DNA of 7,021 bases from Chitinophagaceae bacterium (GTDB taxonomy: Bacteria; Bacteroidota; Bacteroidia; Chitinophagales; Chitinophagaceae): positions 1 through 7,021 of the forward strand of contig JAGOUF010000122.1 of the NCBI GenBank assembly GCA_018061385.1, read 5' to 3'. The position numbers and the translations under genes were made by a program. The notes beneath the pieces were generated by a model. That model was given only the letters and a program-made list of their open reading frames with translations. It was not told where the DNA came from and did no database searches. This document shows positions 1 through 6,339 of the stretch, piece by piece; the stretch's first letter is position 1; each line of letters opens with the position of its first letter.

Positions 1-379
1 ATTTATCAGAAACTAATTTTAGATTTACATTAGCATCTAATTCTACTAAGAATTTTTCACTATTTAATTTTGGACGACCTAAAAAAGGATAATCAACAAA
101 AGTTCCACCTAAATTGGCCATAAAATCAACATGCTCAGATAATCCTTCAAAATAACCTACAGATATACCTGGAGTCATTTCTGATGGTTTTGCCCATTGT
201 TTGTTATTTAATACAGAGGATAATGAACTTGCACCAATACGATCTGGTGTTTTAAAATCTTTTAAGAAAAAGTTCACACTAAGGGTAGGTCTTTTTTTGT
301 AGCTAGTAGTAGTAGTAGTTTGTGCAAAACTTACACCAACCAAACTCAACGCTAACAAAGAGAAAATTATTTTCTTCAT
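1..379 (-). CDS. Exported, probable outer-membrane beta-barrel protein (N-terminal 126 residues; runs off left edge)
   Basis: This frame opens at an ATG (complement of 377-379) and stays open for 126 codons to the window edge, so the C-terminus is missing. Residues 1-19 form a clean signal peptide: MKK, then a hydrophobic stretch, then VSFA before Q20, a typical signal peptidase I site. The mature protein starts with Q, five threonines coded by a run of ACT codons, then SYKKRP. Residues 33-126 alternate polar and hydrophobic positions with many G, N and aromatic residues (for example SVNFFLKDF and PGISVGYFEGLSEHVDFMANLGGTF), which fits strands of an outer-membrane beta barrel. I associate this layout with Chitinophagaceae OmpA-family porin-like proteins, but any OmpA peptidoglycan-binding domain would lie outside the window, so that name is an inference. 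A good -7 box lies 20 bp upstream. Confidence 0.82.
   Translation of the reverse strand, partial: MKKIIFSLLALSLVGVSFAQTTTTTSYKKRPTLSVNFFLKDFKTPDRIGASSLSSVLNNKQWAKPSEMTPGISVGYFEGLSEHVDFMANLGGTFVDYPFLGRPKLNSEKFLVELDANVNLKLVSDK
305..319. repeat. Five tandem AGT triplets (ACT on the coding strand)
   Basis: Five perfect AGT units read as ACT codons for Thr21-Thr25 of the left-edge exported protein, immediately after the predicted signal peptidase site (A19/Q20). A change in copy number would alter the length of the mature N-terminus without shifting the frame. Confidence 0.8.
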
Positions 380-399
380 AACATGTTTTATTGATTTTG

Positions 400-407
400 C
401 AAAAATA
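400..407 (-). promoter_or_regulatory. -7 box (TATTTTTG) of the promoter for the left-edge exported protein
   Basis: The minus strand reads TATTTTTG, an exact match to the Bacteroidota -7 consensus TAnnTTTG, ending 20 bp before the ATG at 379. This leaves room for a short A-rich leader. No clear TTG -33 element is seen at the usual 17-23 bp spacing, so the call rests on the -7 box and its position. An inverted repeat (413-436) lies just upstream, over the place where the -33 region should be. Confidence 0.55.
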
Positions 408-412
408 AGGGT

Positions 413-436
413 GTAATGGTATTAACCGTACATTAC
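413..436. repeat. Inverted repeat GTAATG-N12-CATTAC in divergent promoter region
   Basis: GTAATG (413-418) is matched by CATTAC (431-436). It can also pair as GTAATGGT with ACC plus ATTAC if the four bases 428-431 bulge out. It lies between the divergently read exported protein and the VanX-like gene, over the -33 region of the minus-strand promoter, where a repressor or activator dimer could bind. Arms this short are common by chance in A/T-rich DNA, so an operator role is only a suggestion. Confidence 0.4.
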
Positions 437-504
437 TTGTTTAATTATTTATCTCTTTTATAGCATAGTTTTAAAGCAAATAACGAAATAATAAAAGGTT
501 TTTG

Positions 505-512
505 TACTTTTC
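505..512 (+). promoter_or_regulatory. Possible -7 box (TACTTTTC) for the VanX-like gene
   Basis: TACTTTTC differs from the Bacteroidota TAnnTTTG -7 consensus only in the last base. It ends 17 bp before the ATG at 530, a normal leader length for the phylum. No TTG is seen at the expected -33 spacing. The call depends on position and a partial match. Confidence 0.35.
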
Positions 513-529
513 GATTTAAAAGTGTACCC

Positions 530-1240
530 ATGAATTTTGTAAAATATTGCAGTTTTTTTGTGCTTATGGTTTTGTGCAGTTCATGCAATGCTCAAAAAAT
601 ATCTAAAAACGAGTATGGCTTAGAAGTTATTAATAAAACGAGTTACTATAACAATATTGTTAAAGCCAACCCATCAAAAAAAATGGTTTTATTAACCAAT
701 TATATTGCCAATATTCAATTTGATTGGAAGTATGCTACTATCTACAATTTTACCAAACAAGTTTTGTATGTTAACCCAAGTGCATATATGAGAATTGAAG
801 CTGCGGAAGCATTACAAAAAGTAAATTTAGAATTAAAAGAACAAGGTTTAGGTTTAAAAATTTTTGATGCTTATCGCCCCTACTCTATTACAAAAAAAAT
901 GTGGGAAGTTGTACCAGACGAAAGGTATGCAGCAAATCCTGCAAAAGGTAGTGGCCACAATAGAGGAGCTGCTGTAGATTTAACATTGTACAATTTAACT
1001 ACTGGCAAGGAACTTGAAATGCCCACTCCGTTTGATGATTTTACAGAAAAAGCCCATATAAATTATATGCAATTACCACAGCATATTTTAAACAATAGAA
1101 CTACGTTAATTGATGTAATGCGTAAATATGGATTTTTACCTTTAGATACAGAATGGTGGCATTTTTATTTACCCAATGCAGCCAAACGTTTTGAGTTGTT
1201 GGATTTGAATTTTGTAGAAATGAGAAGAATTACAAAATAA
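530..1240 (+). CDS. D-alanyl-D-alanine dipeptidase, VanX/DdpX type (peptidase family M15D), putative lipoprotein
   Basis: This is a 236-residue zinc peptidase expected to cleave the dipeptide D-Ala-D-Ala in the periplasm, recycling D-Ala from cell-wall turnover. The VanX signatures are in order: FDWKYATIYNF at 64-74; DAYRP at 113-117, whose R116 corresponds to the transition-state arginine; SGHNRGAAVD at 141-150, giving zinc ligands H143 and D150; and EWWH at 208-211, giving catalytic base E208 and third zinc ligand H211. All catalytic residues are present, so it is probably active. Residues 1-18 are a hydrophobic leader followed by C19 and NAQK. C19 may be lipidated, although Cys at -3 is unusual for a lipobox; signal peptidase I cleavage is the alternative. 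No vanH or vanA ligase gene adjoins it, so it is not part of a typical glycopeptide-resistance cluster. Its stop is 17 bp from the end of the convergent gene. Confidence 0.92.
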   Translation: MNFVKYCSFFVLMVLCSSCNAQKISKNEYGLEVINKTSYYNNIVKANPSKKMVLLTNYIANIQFDWKYATIYNFTKQVLYVNPSAYMRIEAAEALQKVNLELKEQGLGLKIFDAYRPYSITKKMWEVVPDERYAANPAKGSGHNRGAAVDLTLYNLTTGKELEMPTPFDDFTEKAHINYMQLPQHILNNRTTLIDVMRKYGFLPLDTEWWHFYLPNAAKRFELLDLNFVEMRRITK

Positions 1241-1257
1241 ACAATTGCCAATAATTT

Positions 1258-2730
1258 CTACTTTAAAGCATACACCACTTTGCCATTTTTCAACATGTAA
1301 TTGGTACCTTTAATGGTAAGTATTTTGTTGTTGGCTAATGAAGAAAAATCGTATACATCTTCATCATTAAAATGTAAACTTCCGTTTGTTGTAAAAGCAA
1401 TGGTTACATAATCTGGATGTGGCCCTAAATCGTTTCCACAAACAATTACTTTTATGGGTTTAGTAATTTTATTTACCAATTCAATATCTCTTACAGGTGC
1501 CCAGCTATCAGCAATTAAAACAACATCTTTATAGTTGGCAAACATTTCAGTTGCTTTAATAATTGCTTCACAATTATTTTCTGGAACATCGCCACCACTG
1601 CCCTTTTGCATAACAGCTTCCATTAAGTCGCCAATTTGGGTTGGGTTACTAAATGCTTCTCCGTATATACCGCCTGTACTACCAATTATTTTTTGTTCTG
1701 TTGCTTTTCCATCGCCATCATTAAAACAAACAAGGGCTTTTAAATTTTGTTGATTGCTTTGCAAAGCAATCCATTGAATTACTTGAGCATTGTACACACT
1801 CATGCTAGTTGTAACATCGGCAATAACCAATAAATTATTAAACTTATTTCTATCAATAATTTTAAAAAATGTAGAATCTTTTTTTAAAACCATTTTAGGT
1901 TTTACCCTTGGCGGTATATATTCAATTTTTTTTGGTATCGCATCTAACAAAATAAAAACAGTATCCTTCTTTGCATCTAATTCTTTTTCTCTTCCTGTAA
2001 TGAGTTTATAGCGAAGTGCATCTTTTTTAAGAAGTACAACTATTGAATCTCTTTTTACAAATTCCTCGTCTACCTTTTTTTTATCGGTACTAATTTTTTT
2101 AATGAATCTATCGAACAAAATATTGTAGGTGTTTTGAGATTTATGAATCACCTCCCAATGCCTTATTTTTTCTTTTTTTACAGGAATTTTTTCTACAACC
2201 TCTTCCTCAACTTCTGGTATAGGATCTGGCGTTACAAATTTGATATAATCTGTTTCTAACTTTCTTTCTTTTGCTGCAATTGGCAATCTATAATTAATTA
2301 CAAAACCATGAAACATATCTTTTGCAGAATTTTTATCATAACCATCCATTTGCCTTATGATTAACCACTGCGTATTTTTATTTTGCATGGCAGTAGGTAA
2401 ATATTTATTCAATTGAGTAAGCCTGCTTCTATTCAAAGGTTTTAAATCTAAGCTAGAAGGATAATCGGTAAATATTAAATTGATGGATAATATTTCGGCG
2501 TTTTGTAATAGATAAATTCCTGCGGTATCAATAAACTTGCTTTTACAAAACTCCATAGTAAAAAACTTTCTTTCAAAATTTTTGATTGAAGGTTCGTAAA
2601 CAGGAATTCGAATGTTTTTGTGTTGTAAAATAGAGTCGACAAATATTGCAATATTTTGTGCATACAGCTTTGAAGGCTGAAAAAATATGCTTAGGGAAAT
2701 TGAAATTAATATAGTAGCTATCAACTTCAT
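1258..2730 (-). CDS. Exported protein with C-terminal von Willebrand factor A-like domain, function unknown
   Basis: The protein has 490 residues. Residues 1-24 are a signal peptide (hydrophobic 3-17, LYA before Q25), so it acts in the periplasm or outside the cell. Residues 50-150 form a compact region with NAEILSINLIFTDYP, WLIIRQMDG and MFHGFVINYR, which I cannot assign to a named domain. Residues 166-192 are a Pro/Glu/Lys-rich linker, followed by a charged middle region to about 290. Residues 297-470 look like a VWA fold. The strand LLVIADVTTSM (300-310) carries a MIDAS-like D305-x-T307-x-S309. FNDGD lies at 336-340 and GSTGGIY at 350-356. GSGGDVPEN (378-386) is the GGDxPE signature of many bacterial VWA domains, and VVLIADSWA (403-411) supplies D408. 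It therefore probably binds a divalent metal and a protein partner. The partner is unknown. There is no obvious type IX sorting domain or anchor. It starts 50 bp downstream of the E1 gene, so read-through from that gene is possible; no clear promoter of its own was seen. Confidence 0.88.
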   Translation of the reverse strand: MKLIATILISISLSIFFQPSKLYAQNIAIFVDSILQHKNIRIPVYEPSIKNFERKFFTMEFCKSKFIDTAGIYLLQNAEILSINLIFTDYPSSLDLKPLNRSRLTQLNKYLPTAMQNKNTQWLIIRQMDGYDKNSAKDMFHGFVINYRLPIAAKERKLETDYIKFVTPDPIPEVEEEVVEKIPVKKEKIRHWEVIHKSQNTYNILFDRFIKKISTDKKKVDEEFVKRDSIVVLLKKDALRYKLITGREKELDAKKDTVFILLDAIPKKIEYIPPRVKPKMVLKKDSTFFKIIDRNKFNNLLVIADVTTSMSVYNAQVIQWIALQSNQQNLKALVCFNDGDGKATEQKIIGSTGGIYGEAFSNPTQIGDLMEAVMQKGSGGDVPENNCEAIIKATEMFANYKDVVLIADSWAPVRDIELVNKITKPIKVIVCGNDLGPHPDYVTIAFTTNGSLHFNDEDVYDFSSLANNKILTIKGTNYMLKNGKVVYALK

Positions 2731-2780
2731 CGTTCTAAGTTAACAGTAAATAACGAAGAATTATAAAAATCCAATAAATA

Positions 2781-4868
2781 TCAATATTTCAGCAGCTTTT
2801 CTAAACGATTTGCAACTTTATTTGCAGTAGGTAATATGGCAGCTTCTAATGCCAAATTTATTGGCACTGCAGGTACATTTAATGAGCCCATTACATCTAC
2901 TTTTGCATCTAAAAAATGATAACAATAATTGCTAATTCTTAAAGACAAAGCTTCGGCAAATGAATTGTTTAAAGGTTCTTCTGTAAGTACCAATACTTTT
3001 CCATGCTTGCGAACACTGTTAAAAATTAACTCTTCATCTAACGGATATAAGGTTCTTAAATCAACAATTTCTACTGCACCTTTATACAACTCATCTTTTT
3101 GTTCAAGTTGTTCAATAGCAGCTTTTGCCCAATAAACACCCATTCCATAAGTAATTATACAAACAGTTTCACCCTTCTTACATTTTTCATTATTTGCTGC
3201 AACAACAATATTTGCTTTACCCAATGGTAAAATATAATCTTTAGTTGGTTCAATGGTTTTAGCATCTTCTGTCCCTGGCACTTTACTCCAATACAATCCT
3301 TTATGTTCTAGCATTACAACAGGGTTAGGATCTAAGAAAGCTGCCTTCATTAAGCCCTTCATATCAGCAGCATTACTTGGGTAACAAATTTTAATTCCCT
3401 TAATTGTTAGTAATGTGCTTTCTATACTTCCACTATGATATGGACCACCACCACCATAAGCACCAATTGGTACACGTAAAATCATTTGTACTGGAAATTT
3501 GCCATTGCTTAAATAGCAACTCTTAGAAATTTCTGTTACCAATTGATTTAAGCCTGGATAAATATAATCGGCAAACTGAACTTCTACTATTGGTTTCAAA
3601 CCCAATGCACTCATGCCAATTGTACTACCTACGATATATGCTTCTTGAATGGCTGTATTAAATACTCTATGATCGCCAAATTTATCAGCAAGTGTTGCTG
3701 CTTCTCTAAATACACCACCCAACCTACGACCTACGTCCTGACCATATAAAATTGCTTCAGGATAATCTTGCATAATTTCTTCAATAGCATGCAAGGCAGC
3801 ATCAACCATAATACTTTTCTCTGCTCCTTTAGGTGTTCTATTTCCAACTTCTTCTTTTATAGTAGTTGGTGCAAACACATGTTCTGTTGCTAAATTTTCA
3901 GTTGGTTCTTGTGCCAATTGAGCAAGCCCAAAAGCTTCTGCAACTGCTTTAGATGCTGCACTTTCCACTTCATTTATTTCATGTTCATTAAAACCCATGC
4001 CAGTTAAAAACAACCTTAATTTAGGAATAGGATCGTATAACCCATGCTTCAATAAATCTTCTCTTGTTCTATAAAATTCTTTTCTTACTCCACTTGTATG
4101 ATGCCCTAACAGTGGCACTCTTGCATGTACTAAAATTGGTTTTCTTTCATTGCGTACATATTCAAAAGCAGCTTGCATGGTTTCGTAACTTCTTACAAAA
4201 TCGCTTCCATCACATTGCATTCTTTTTAATCCTTTAAAGCCCGCAGCATATTCAAAAGCATTCATAGCCCTTGCTTCATCTGCACTTACACTAATGCCCC
4301 ATTGATTGTCTTGAACCAAATAAATTATGGGCAATTGTTTTAATACTGCAAATTGAAATGCTTCGCTAACCTCACCTTCTGTAACACTATTATCGCCAAA
4401 AGAACAAACAACAACCGGCAGTTCTCCATTTGCTCCTTTTTTTATGATGCTTGTATGATACCCTTCAATAAACTGAATTCCTTGTGCTAAACCAGTTGTA
4501 GGAATTGCCTGCATACCAGTTGCACTACTTTGATGAATGATGGATGGACGAATTCCGTCCTTATTGGAAGGATGACAATAATAAGAACGACCACCACTAA
4601 ATGGATCATCTTTTTTTGCCAACAATTGTAACATTAATTCGTAAGGTGTAAAACCACTTGATAGCATTAAACTATCATCTCTGTAATATGGGCTTACCCA
4701 ATCTTGTTTTTGTAATTGTAAGCCTGTAGCAATTTGAATGGCTTCGTGACCTCTTGATGATGAGTGTACATATTTGCAAATGCTTCTATTGGCATCATAA
4801 GTTTCACACATGGCTTTTGCTGTAACCATTAACTTATAAGCCTTAAGAAGTAATTCTGGATTTTGCAT
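2781..4868 (-). CDS. Fused alpha/beta E1 component of a thiamine-dependent 2-oxoacid dehydrogenase complex
   Basis: This 695-residue cytoplasmic protein joins both E1 subunits in one chain. It decarboxylates a 2-oxoacid on thiamine diphosphate and passes the acyl group to the lipoyl domain of an E2 partner, which is not encoded here. The alpha half spans about 1-320. SRGHEA is at 38-43. GDNSVTEGE (158-166) and QDNQWGIS (186-193) form the thiamine motif, with Mg ligands D159 and N188. GHHTSG (255-260) resembles the GHH loop of branched-chain enzymes. A linker of about 30 residues follows. The beta half (350-693) begins MVDAALHAI and has GQDVG (376-380), FNTAIQEAYIVG (403-414) with the aminopyrimidine-binding glutamate E409, EVQFADYIYP (429-438), YHSGSIES (477-484) and a transketolase C-terminal domain from about 565. 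The third base-motif residue is N160 instead of the common G. The GHH loop hints at branched-chain substrates, but pyruvate or others cannot be excluded. Confidence 0.93.
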   Translation of the reverse strand: MQNPELLLKAYKLMVTAKAMCETYDANRSICKYVHSSSRGHEAIQIATGLQLQKQDWVSPYYRDDSLMLSSGFTPYELMLQLLAKKDDPFSGGRSYYCHPSNKDGIRPSIIHQSSATGMQAIPTTGLAQGIQFIEGYHTSIIKKGANGELPVVVCSFGDNSVTEGEVSEAFQFAVLKQLPIIYLVQDNQWGISVSADEARAMNAFEYAAGFKGLKRMQCDGSDFVRSYETMQAAFEYVRNERKPILVHARVPLLGHHTSGVRKEFYRTREDLLKHGLYDPIPKLRLFLTGMGFNEHEINEVESAASKAVAEAFGLAQLAQEPTENLATEHVFAPTTIKEEVGNRTPKGAEKSIMVDAALHAIEEIMQDYPEAILYGQDVGRRLGGVFREAATLADKFGDHRVFNTAIQEAYIVGSTIGMSALGLKPIVEVQFADYIYPGLNQLVTEISKSCYLSNGKFPVQMILRVPIGAYGGGGPYHSGSIESTLLTIKGIKICYPSNAADMKGLMKAAFLDPNPVVMLEHKGLYWSKVPGTEDAKTIEPTKDYILPLGKANIVVAANNEKCKKGETVCIITYGMGVYWAKAAIEQLEQKDELYKGAVEIVDLRTLYPLDEELIFNSVRKHGKVLVLTEEPLNNSFAEALSLRISNYCYHFLDAKVDVMGSLNVPAVPINLALEAAILPTANKVANRLEKLLKY

Positions 4869-4885
4869 TCTGGTAAATATCTTAC

Positions 4886-4919
4886 AACTTCTTTACTAAA
4901 AAAGTTATGGTAAGAAGTT
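4886..4919. repeat. Imperfect inverted repeat upstream of the E1 gene
   Basis: AACTTCTTTAC (4886-4896) faces GTAAGAAGTT (4910-4919). The arms are complementary over 10 bp if one T in the left arm is bulged, with a 13-base spacer. It ends 17 bp before the E1 start codon. It could be a hairpin in the leader RNA or a protein-binding site near the promoter. No run of T follows it in the direction of transcription, so it is not an obvious attenuator. The weak -7-like TAACTTTT on the minus strand falls within it. Confidence 0.5.
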
Positions 4920-4994
4920 TTCAAACATTGTTAAGTTTTCCACCCAACTGTTTTAAGCTGAATAAACAATAACTAAATGAGCAATGTTTATGGT

Positions 4995-5606
4995 TTATTT
5001 AATTTCCAACTCAAACATTTTTTCCTTTTCTAAAAACCCTTCTAAAATATCGCCAACAACACATTCTCCAACTCCAGCGGGTGTGCCAGTAAAAACAAGG
5101 TCGCCAATATTTAAAGAAAAATAATTAGATATATGAGCAATTATTTGATCGAAGGAAAACATCATATCGTCACTTAACCCTTCTTGTACAATAACTTCAT
5201 TATTTTTTAAAGAAAAATTGATTGGTTCTTTTAACAATGCAGGAGTTGTATCTACCCACTTACCAATAATTGCACTATTGTCCCAAGCTTTTGCTTTTTC
5301 CCAAGGCAATCCTTTTGCTTTTAATTCATTCTGAATGTCTCTAGCTGTAAAATCTATACCTACAGTTAGTGCATTGTAATATTTATTTGCTTGGCGTTCG
5401 GGAATGTAACGTCCATTTTTACAAATTCGTAAAACTAACTCAACTTCATAATGAAGTTCATTGCTAAATTCTGGATAATAAAAAGGGGTATGCGTTTGTA
5501 ATAAAGCACTTTTGGGCTTCATAAAAATTACAGGTTCGTCGGGTATATCGTTACCCAATTCCTTAGCATGGTCTACATAGTTCCGTCCTACACAAATTAT
5601 TTTCAT
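4995..5606 (-). CDS. Fumarylacetoacetate hydrolase family protein, FAHD1-like (acylpyruvase / oxaloacetate decarboxylase type)
   Basis: This is a 203-residue cytoplasmic metalloenzyme. I chose the ATG at 5604-5606, giving MKIICVGRNY. The frame extends 11 codons further only to a TTG, and those residues (LLNYYFKKRN) match nothing in the family. The whole length follows the FAHD1/YcgM pattern: CVGRNYVDHAKELGN at 5-19, EPVIFMKP at 24-31, the metal ligands E54 and E56 in HYEVEL, D85 in GIDFTARD (83-90), KGLPWEKAKAWD at 98-109, MMFSFDQIIAHIS at 148-160 and GDLVFTGTPAGVG at 168-180. H13 and E16 match the His-Glu pair on the lid helix of FAHD1 that is needed for hydrolysis of acylpyruvates and decarboxylation of oxaloacetate. 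The likely substrates are therefore acylpyruvates or oxaloacetate, though family members differ. It lies 126 bp upstream of the E1 gene and 129 bp downstream of pth. No strong promoter was seen in the upstream gap. Confidence 0.92.
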   Translation of the reverse strand: MKIICVGRNYVDHAKELGNDIPDEPVIFMKPKSALLQTHTPFYYPEFSNELHYEVELVLRICKNGRYIPERQANKYYNALTVGIDFTARDIQNELKAKGLPWEKAKAWDNSAIIGKWVDTTPALLKEPINFSLKNNEVIVQEGLSDDMMFSFDQIIAHISNYFSLNIGDLVFTGTPAGVGECVVGDILEGFLEKEKMFELEIK

Positions 5607-5735
5607 GTTTCGCTTTTTAAAATAATAATTAAGCAACAAACAATGGAAGTATAACCATAGAAATGGTTTTTTCTGAGTTTACATTGCTTAGATTCTATTT
5701 TCGGCTTAGCTATAACAGATTTTTACCCTATTTTA

Positions 5736-6311
5736 TTATGCAAAGCTTAAATTATTTACAGTATTCATGGTTCTTTCTAATCCAATAGCAGCAAATGATT
5801 CAATCACTTCTATACACTTATCTATCTTTTTATTTACAATTAATTGTTCTGCAGGTAGCCATTTGCTCAGCACAAATTCGGCTTGCATTCCTTTTGAAAA
5901 ATTGTTTCCAATACCAAATCTTAATTTAGGATATTGATCGGTAGCAATCATTAACTGTATATCTTTCAATCCGTTATGGCCTGCATCGCTACCACTTGCC
6001 CTTAGTCTAAGTTTACTAATTGGTAAAGCCAAATCGTCTACAATGGTTAGTGTATTTTCAATGCTAATTTTTTCTTTATCTAACCAATATTTAAAAGCTT
6101 TTCCACTTAAATTCATATAAGTAGTGGGTTTAACACAAATAAAAATCTTTCCTTTCCATTTCACTTCTGCAACTTCTGCTAAACGATCTAATTTAAAAAA
6201 CCCTCCATGTTTTAGTACAAAAGCCTCAACAACATCAAAACCAATGTTGTGGCGAGTGTGTTTATACTCAGTTCCAATATTTCCTAAGCCTACAATTAAA
6301 AACTTGCTCAT
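5736..6311 (-). CDS. pth: Peptidyl-tRNA hydrolase
   Basis: This 191-residue cytoplasmic enzyme releases tRNA from peptidyl-tRNAs that drop off the ribosome, and it is normally essential in bacteria. I chose the ATG at 6309-6311 (MSKFLIVGLGN). The frame continues seven codons upstream to a TTG, but those residues are not family-like, and a -7 promoter box lies between the two possible starts. The Pth signatures are all present: GLGNIGTEYKHTRHNIGF (8-25) with substrate-binding N11 and catalytic H21, KPTTYMNLSG (61-70) with N67, VDDLALP (91-97) with the Asp that supports the catalytic His (D92 by alignment), and GSDAGHNGLKDI (107-118) with N113. The length is normal for the family and no key residue is missing. 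It is the first gene of the minus-strand series and reads divergently from the putative sensor gene. Confidence 0.96.
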   Translation of the reverse strand: MSKFLIVGLGNIGTEYKHTRHNIGFDVVEAFVLKHGGFFKLDRLAEVAEVKWKGKIFICVKPTTYMNLSGKAFKYWLDKEKISIENTLTIVDDLALPISKLRLRASGSDAGHNGLKDIQLMIATDQYPKLRFGIGNNFSKGMQAEFVLSKWLPAEQLIVNKKIDKCIEVIESFAAIGLERTMNTVNNLSFA

Positions 6312-6315
6312 AAAA

Positions 6316-6323
6316 CAAAAATA
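6316..6323 (-). promoter_or_regulatory. -7 box (TATTTTTG) of the pth promoter
   Basis: The minus strand reads TATTTTTG, an exact TAnnTTTG match and the same octamer as at 400-407. A TTA triplet lies 18 bp upstream (6342-6344), close to the TTG -33 element. The box ends only four bases before the pth ATG, so transcription would begin at or very near the start codon. This supports the ATG at 6311 over the upstream TTG and suggests a leaderless or nearly leaderless mRNA. Confidence 0.5.
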
Positions 6324-6339
6324 ACATACCAATTTATAC

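Noticed and set aside
530..1240. VanX-like gene as a vancomycin-resistance determinant
   Set aside because: No VanH, VanA/B ligase or VanRS regulator lies beside it; housekeeping or envelope-recycling dipeptidases of this family are common, and Gram-negative cells are shielded from glycopeptides.
1535..2011. Plus-strand open frames of 72-73 codons opposite the VWA gene
   Set aside because: They lie wholly within a well-supported minus-strand gene, show no domain or signal, and are the kind of antisense frame expected by chance.
2929..3135. Plus-strand open frame opposite the E1 gene
   Set aside because: It is antisense to the conserved transketolase C-terminal domain and has no recognisable protein features.
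4962..4991. ATAAACA/TGTTTAT 7-bp inverted repeat just after the FAH-family stop codon, considered as a terminator
   Set aside because: Each arm has only one G or C, the loop is 16 bases, and no T-run follows on the minus strand, so it would be a very weak hairpin; probably A/T-rich background.
5607..5639. N-terminal extension of the FAH-family protein by 11 residues
   Set aside because: It begins at TTG, not ATG, and the added residues do not resemble the family, whose N-terminus fits the ATG at 5606.
5653..5672. AACCAT-AGAA-ATGGTT stem followed by a T-run on the plus strand, resembling an intrinsic terminator
   Set aside because: No plus-strand gene ends nearby. On the minus strand, where pth and the FAH gene are read, the stem is preceded by the A-run and not followed by U's, and it lies closer to the start of the FAH gene than to the end of pth.
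5686..5709. Direct repeat of GCTTAG between pth and the FAH-family gene
   Set aside because: Six bases repeated twice in A/T-rich DNA is expected by chance and no further unit is present.
6312..6332. N-terminal extension of Pth by 7 residues
   Set aside because: It begins at TTG, adds residues unlike the family, and would place the -7 promoter box inside the coding region.
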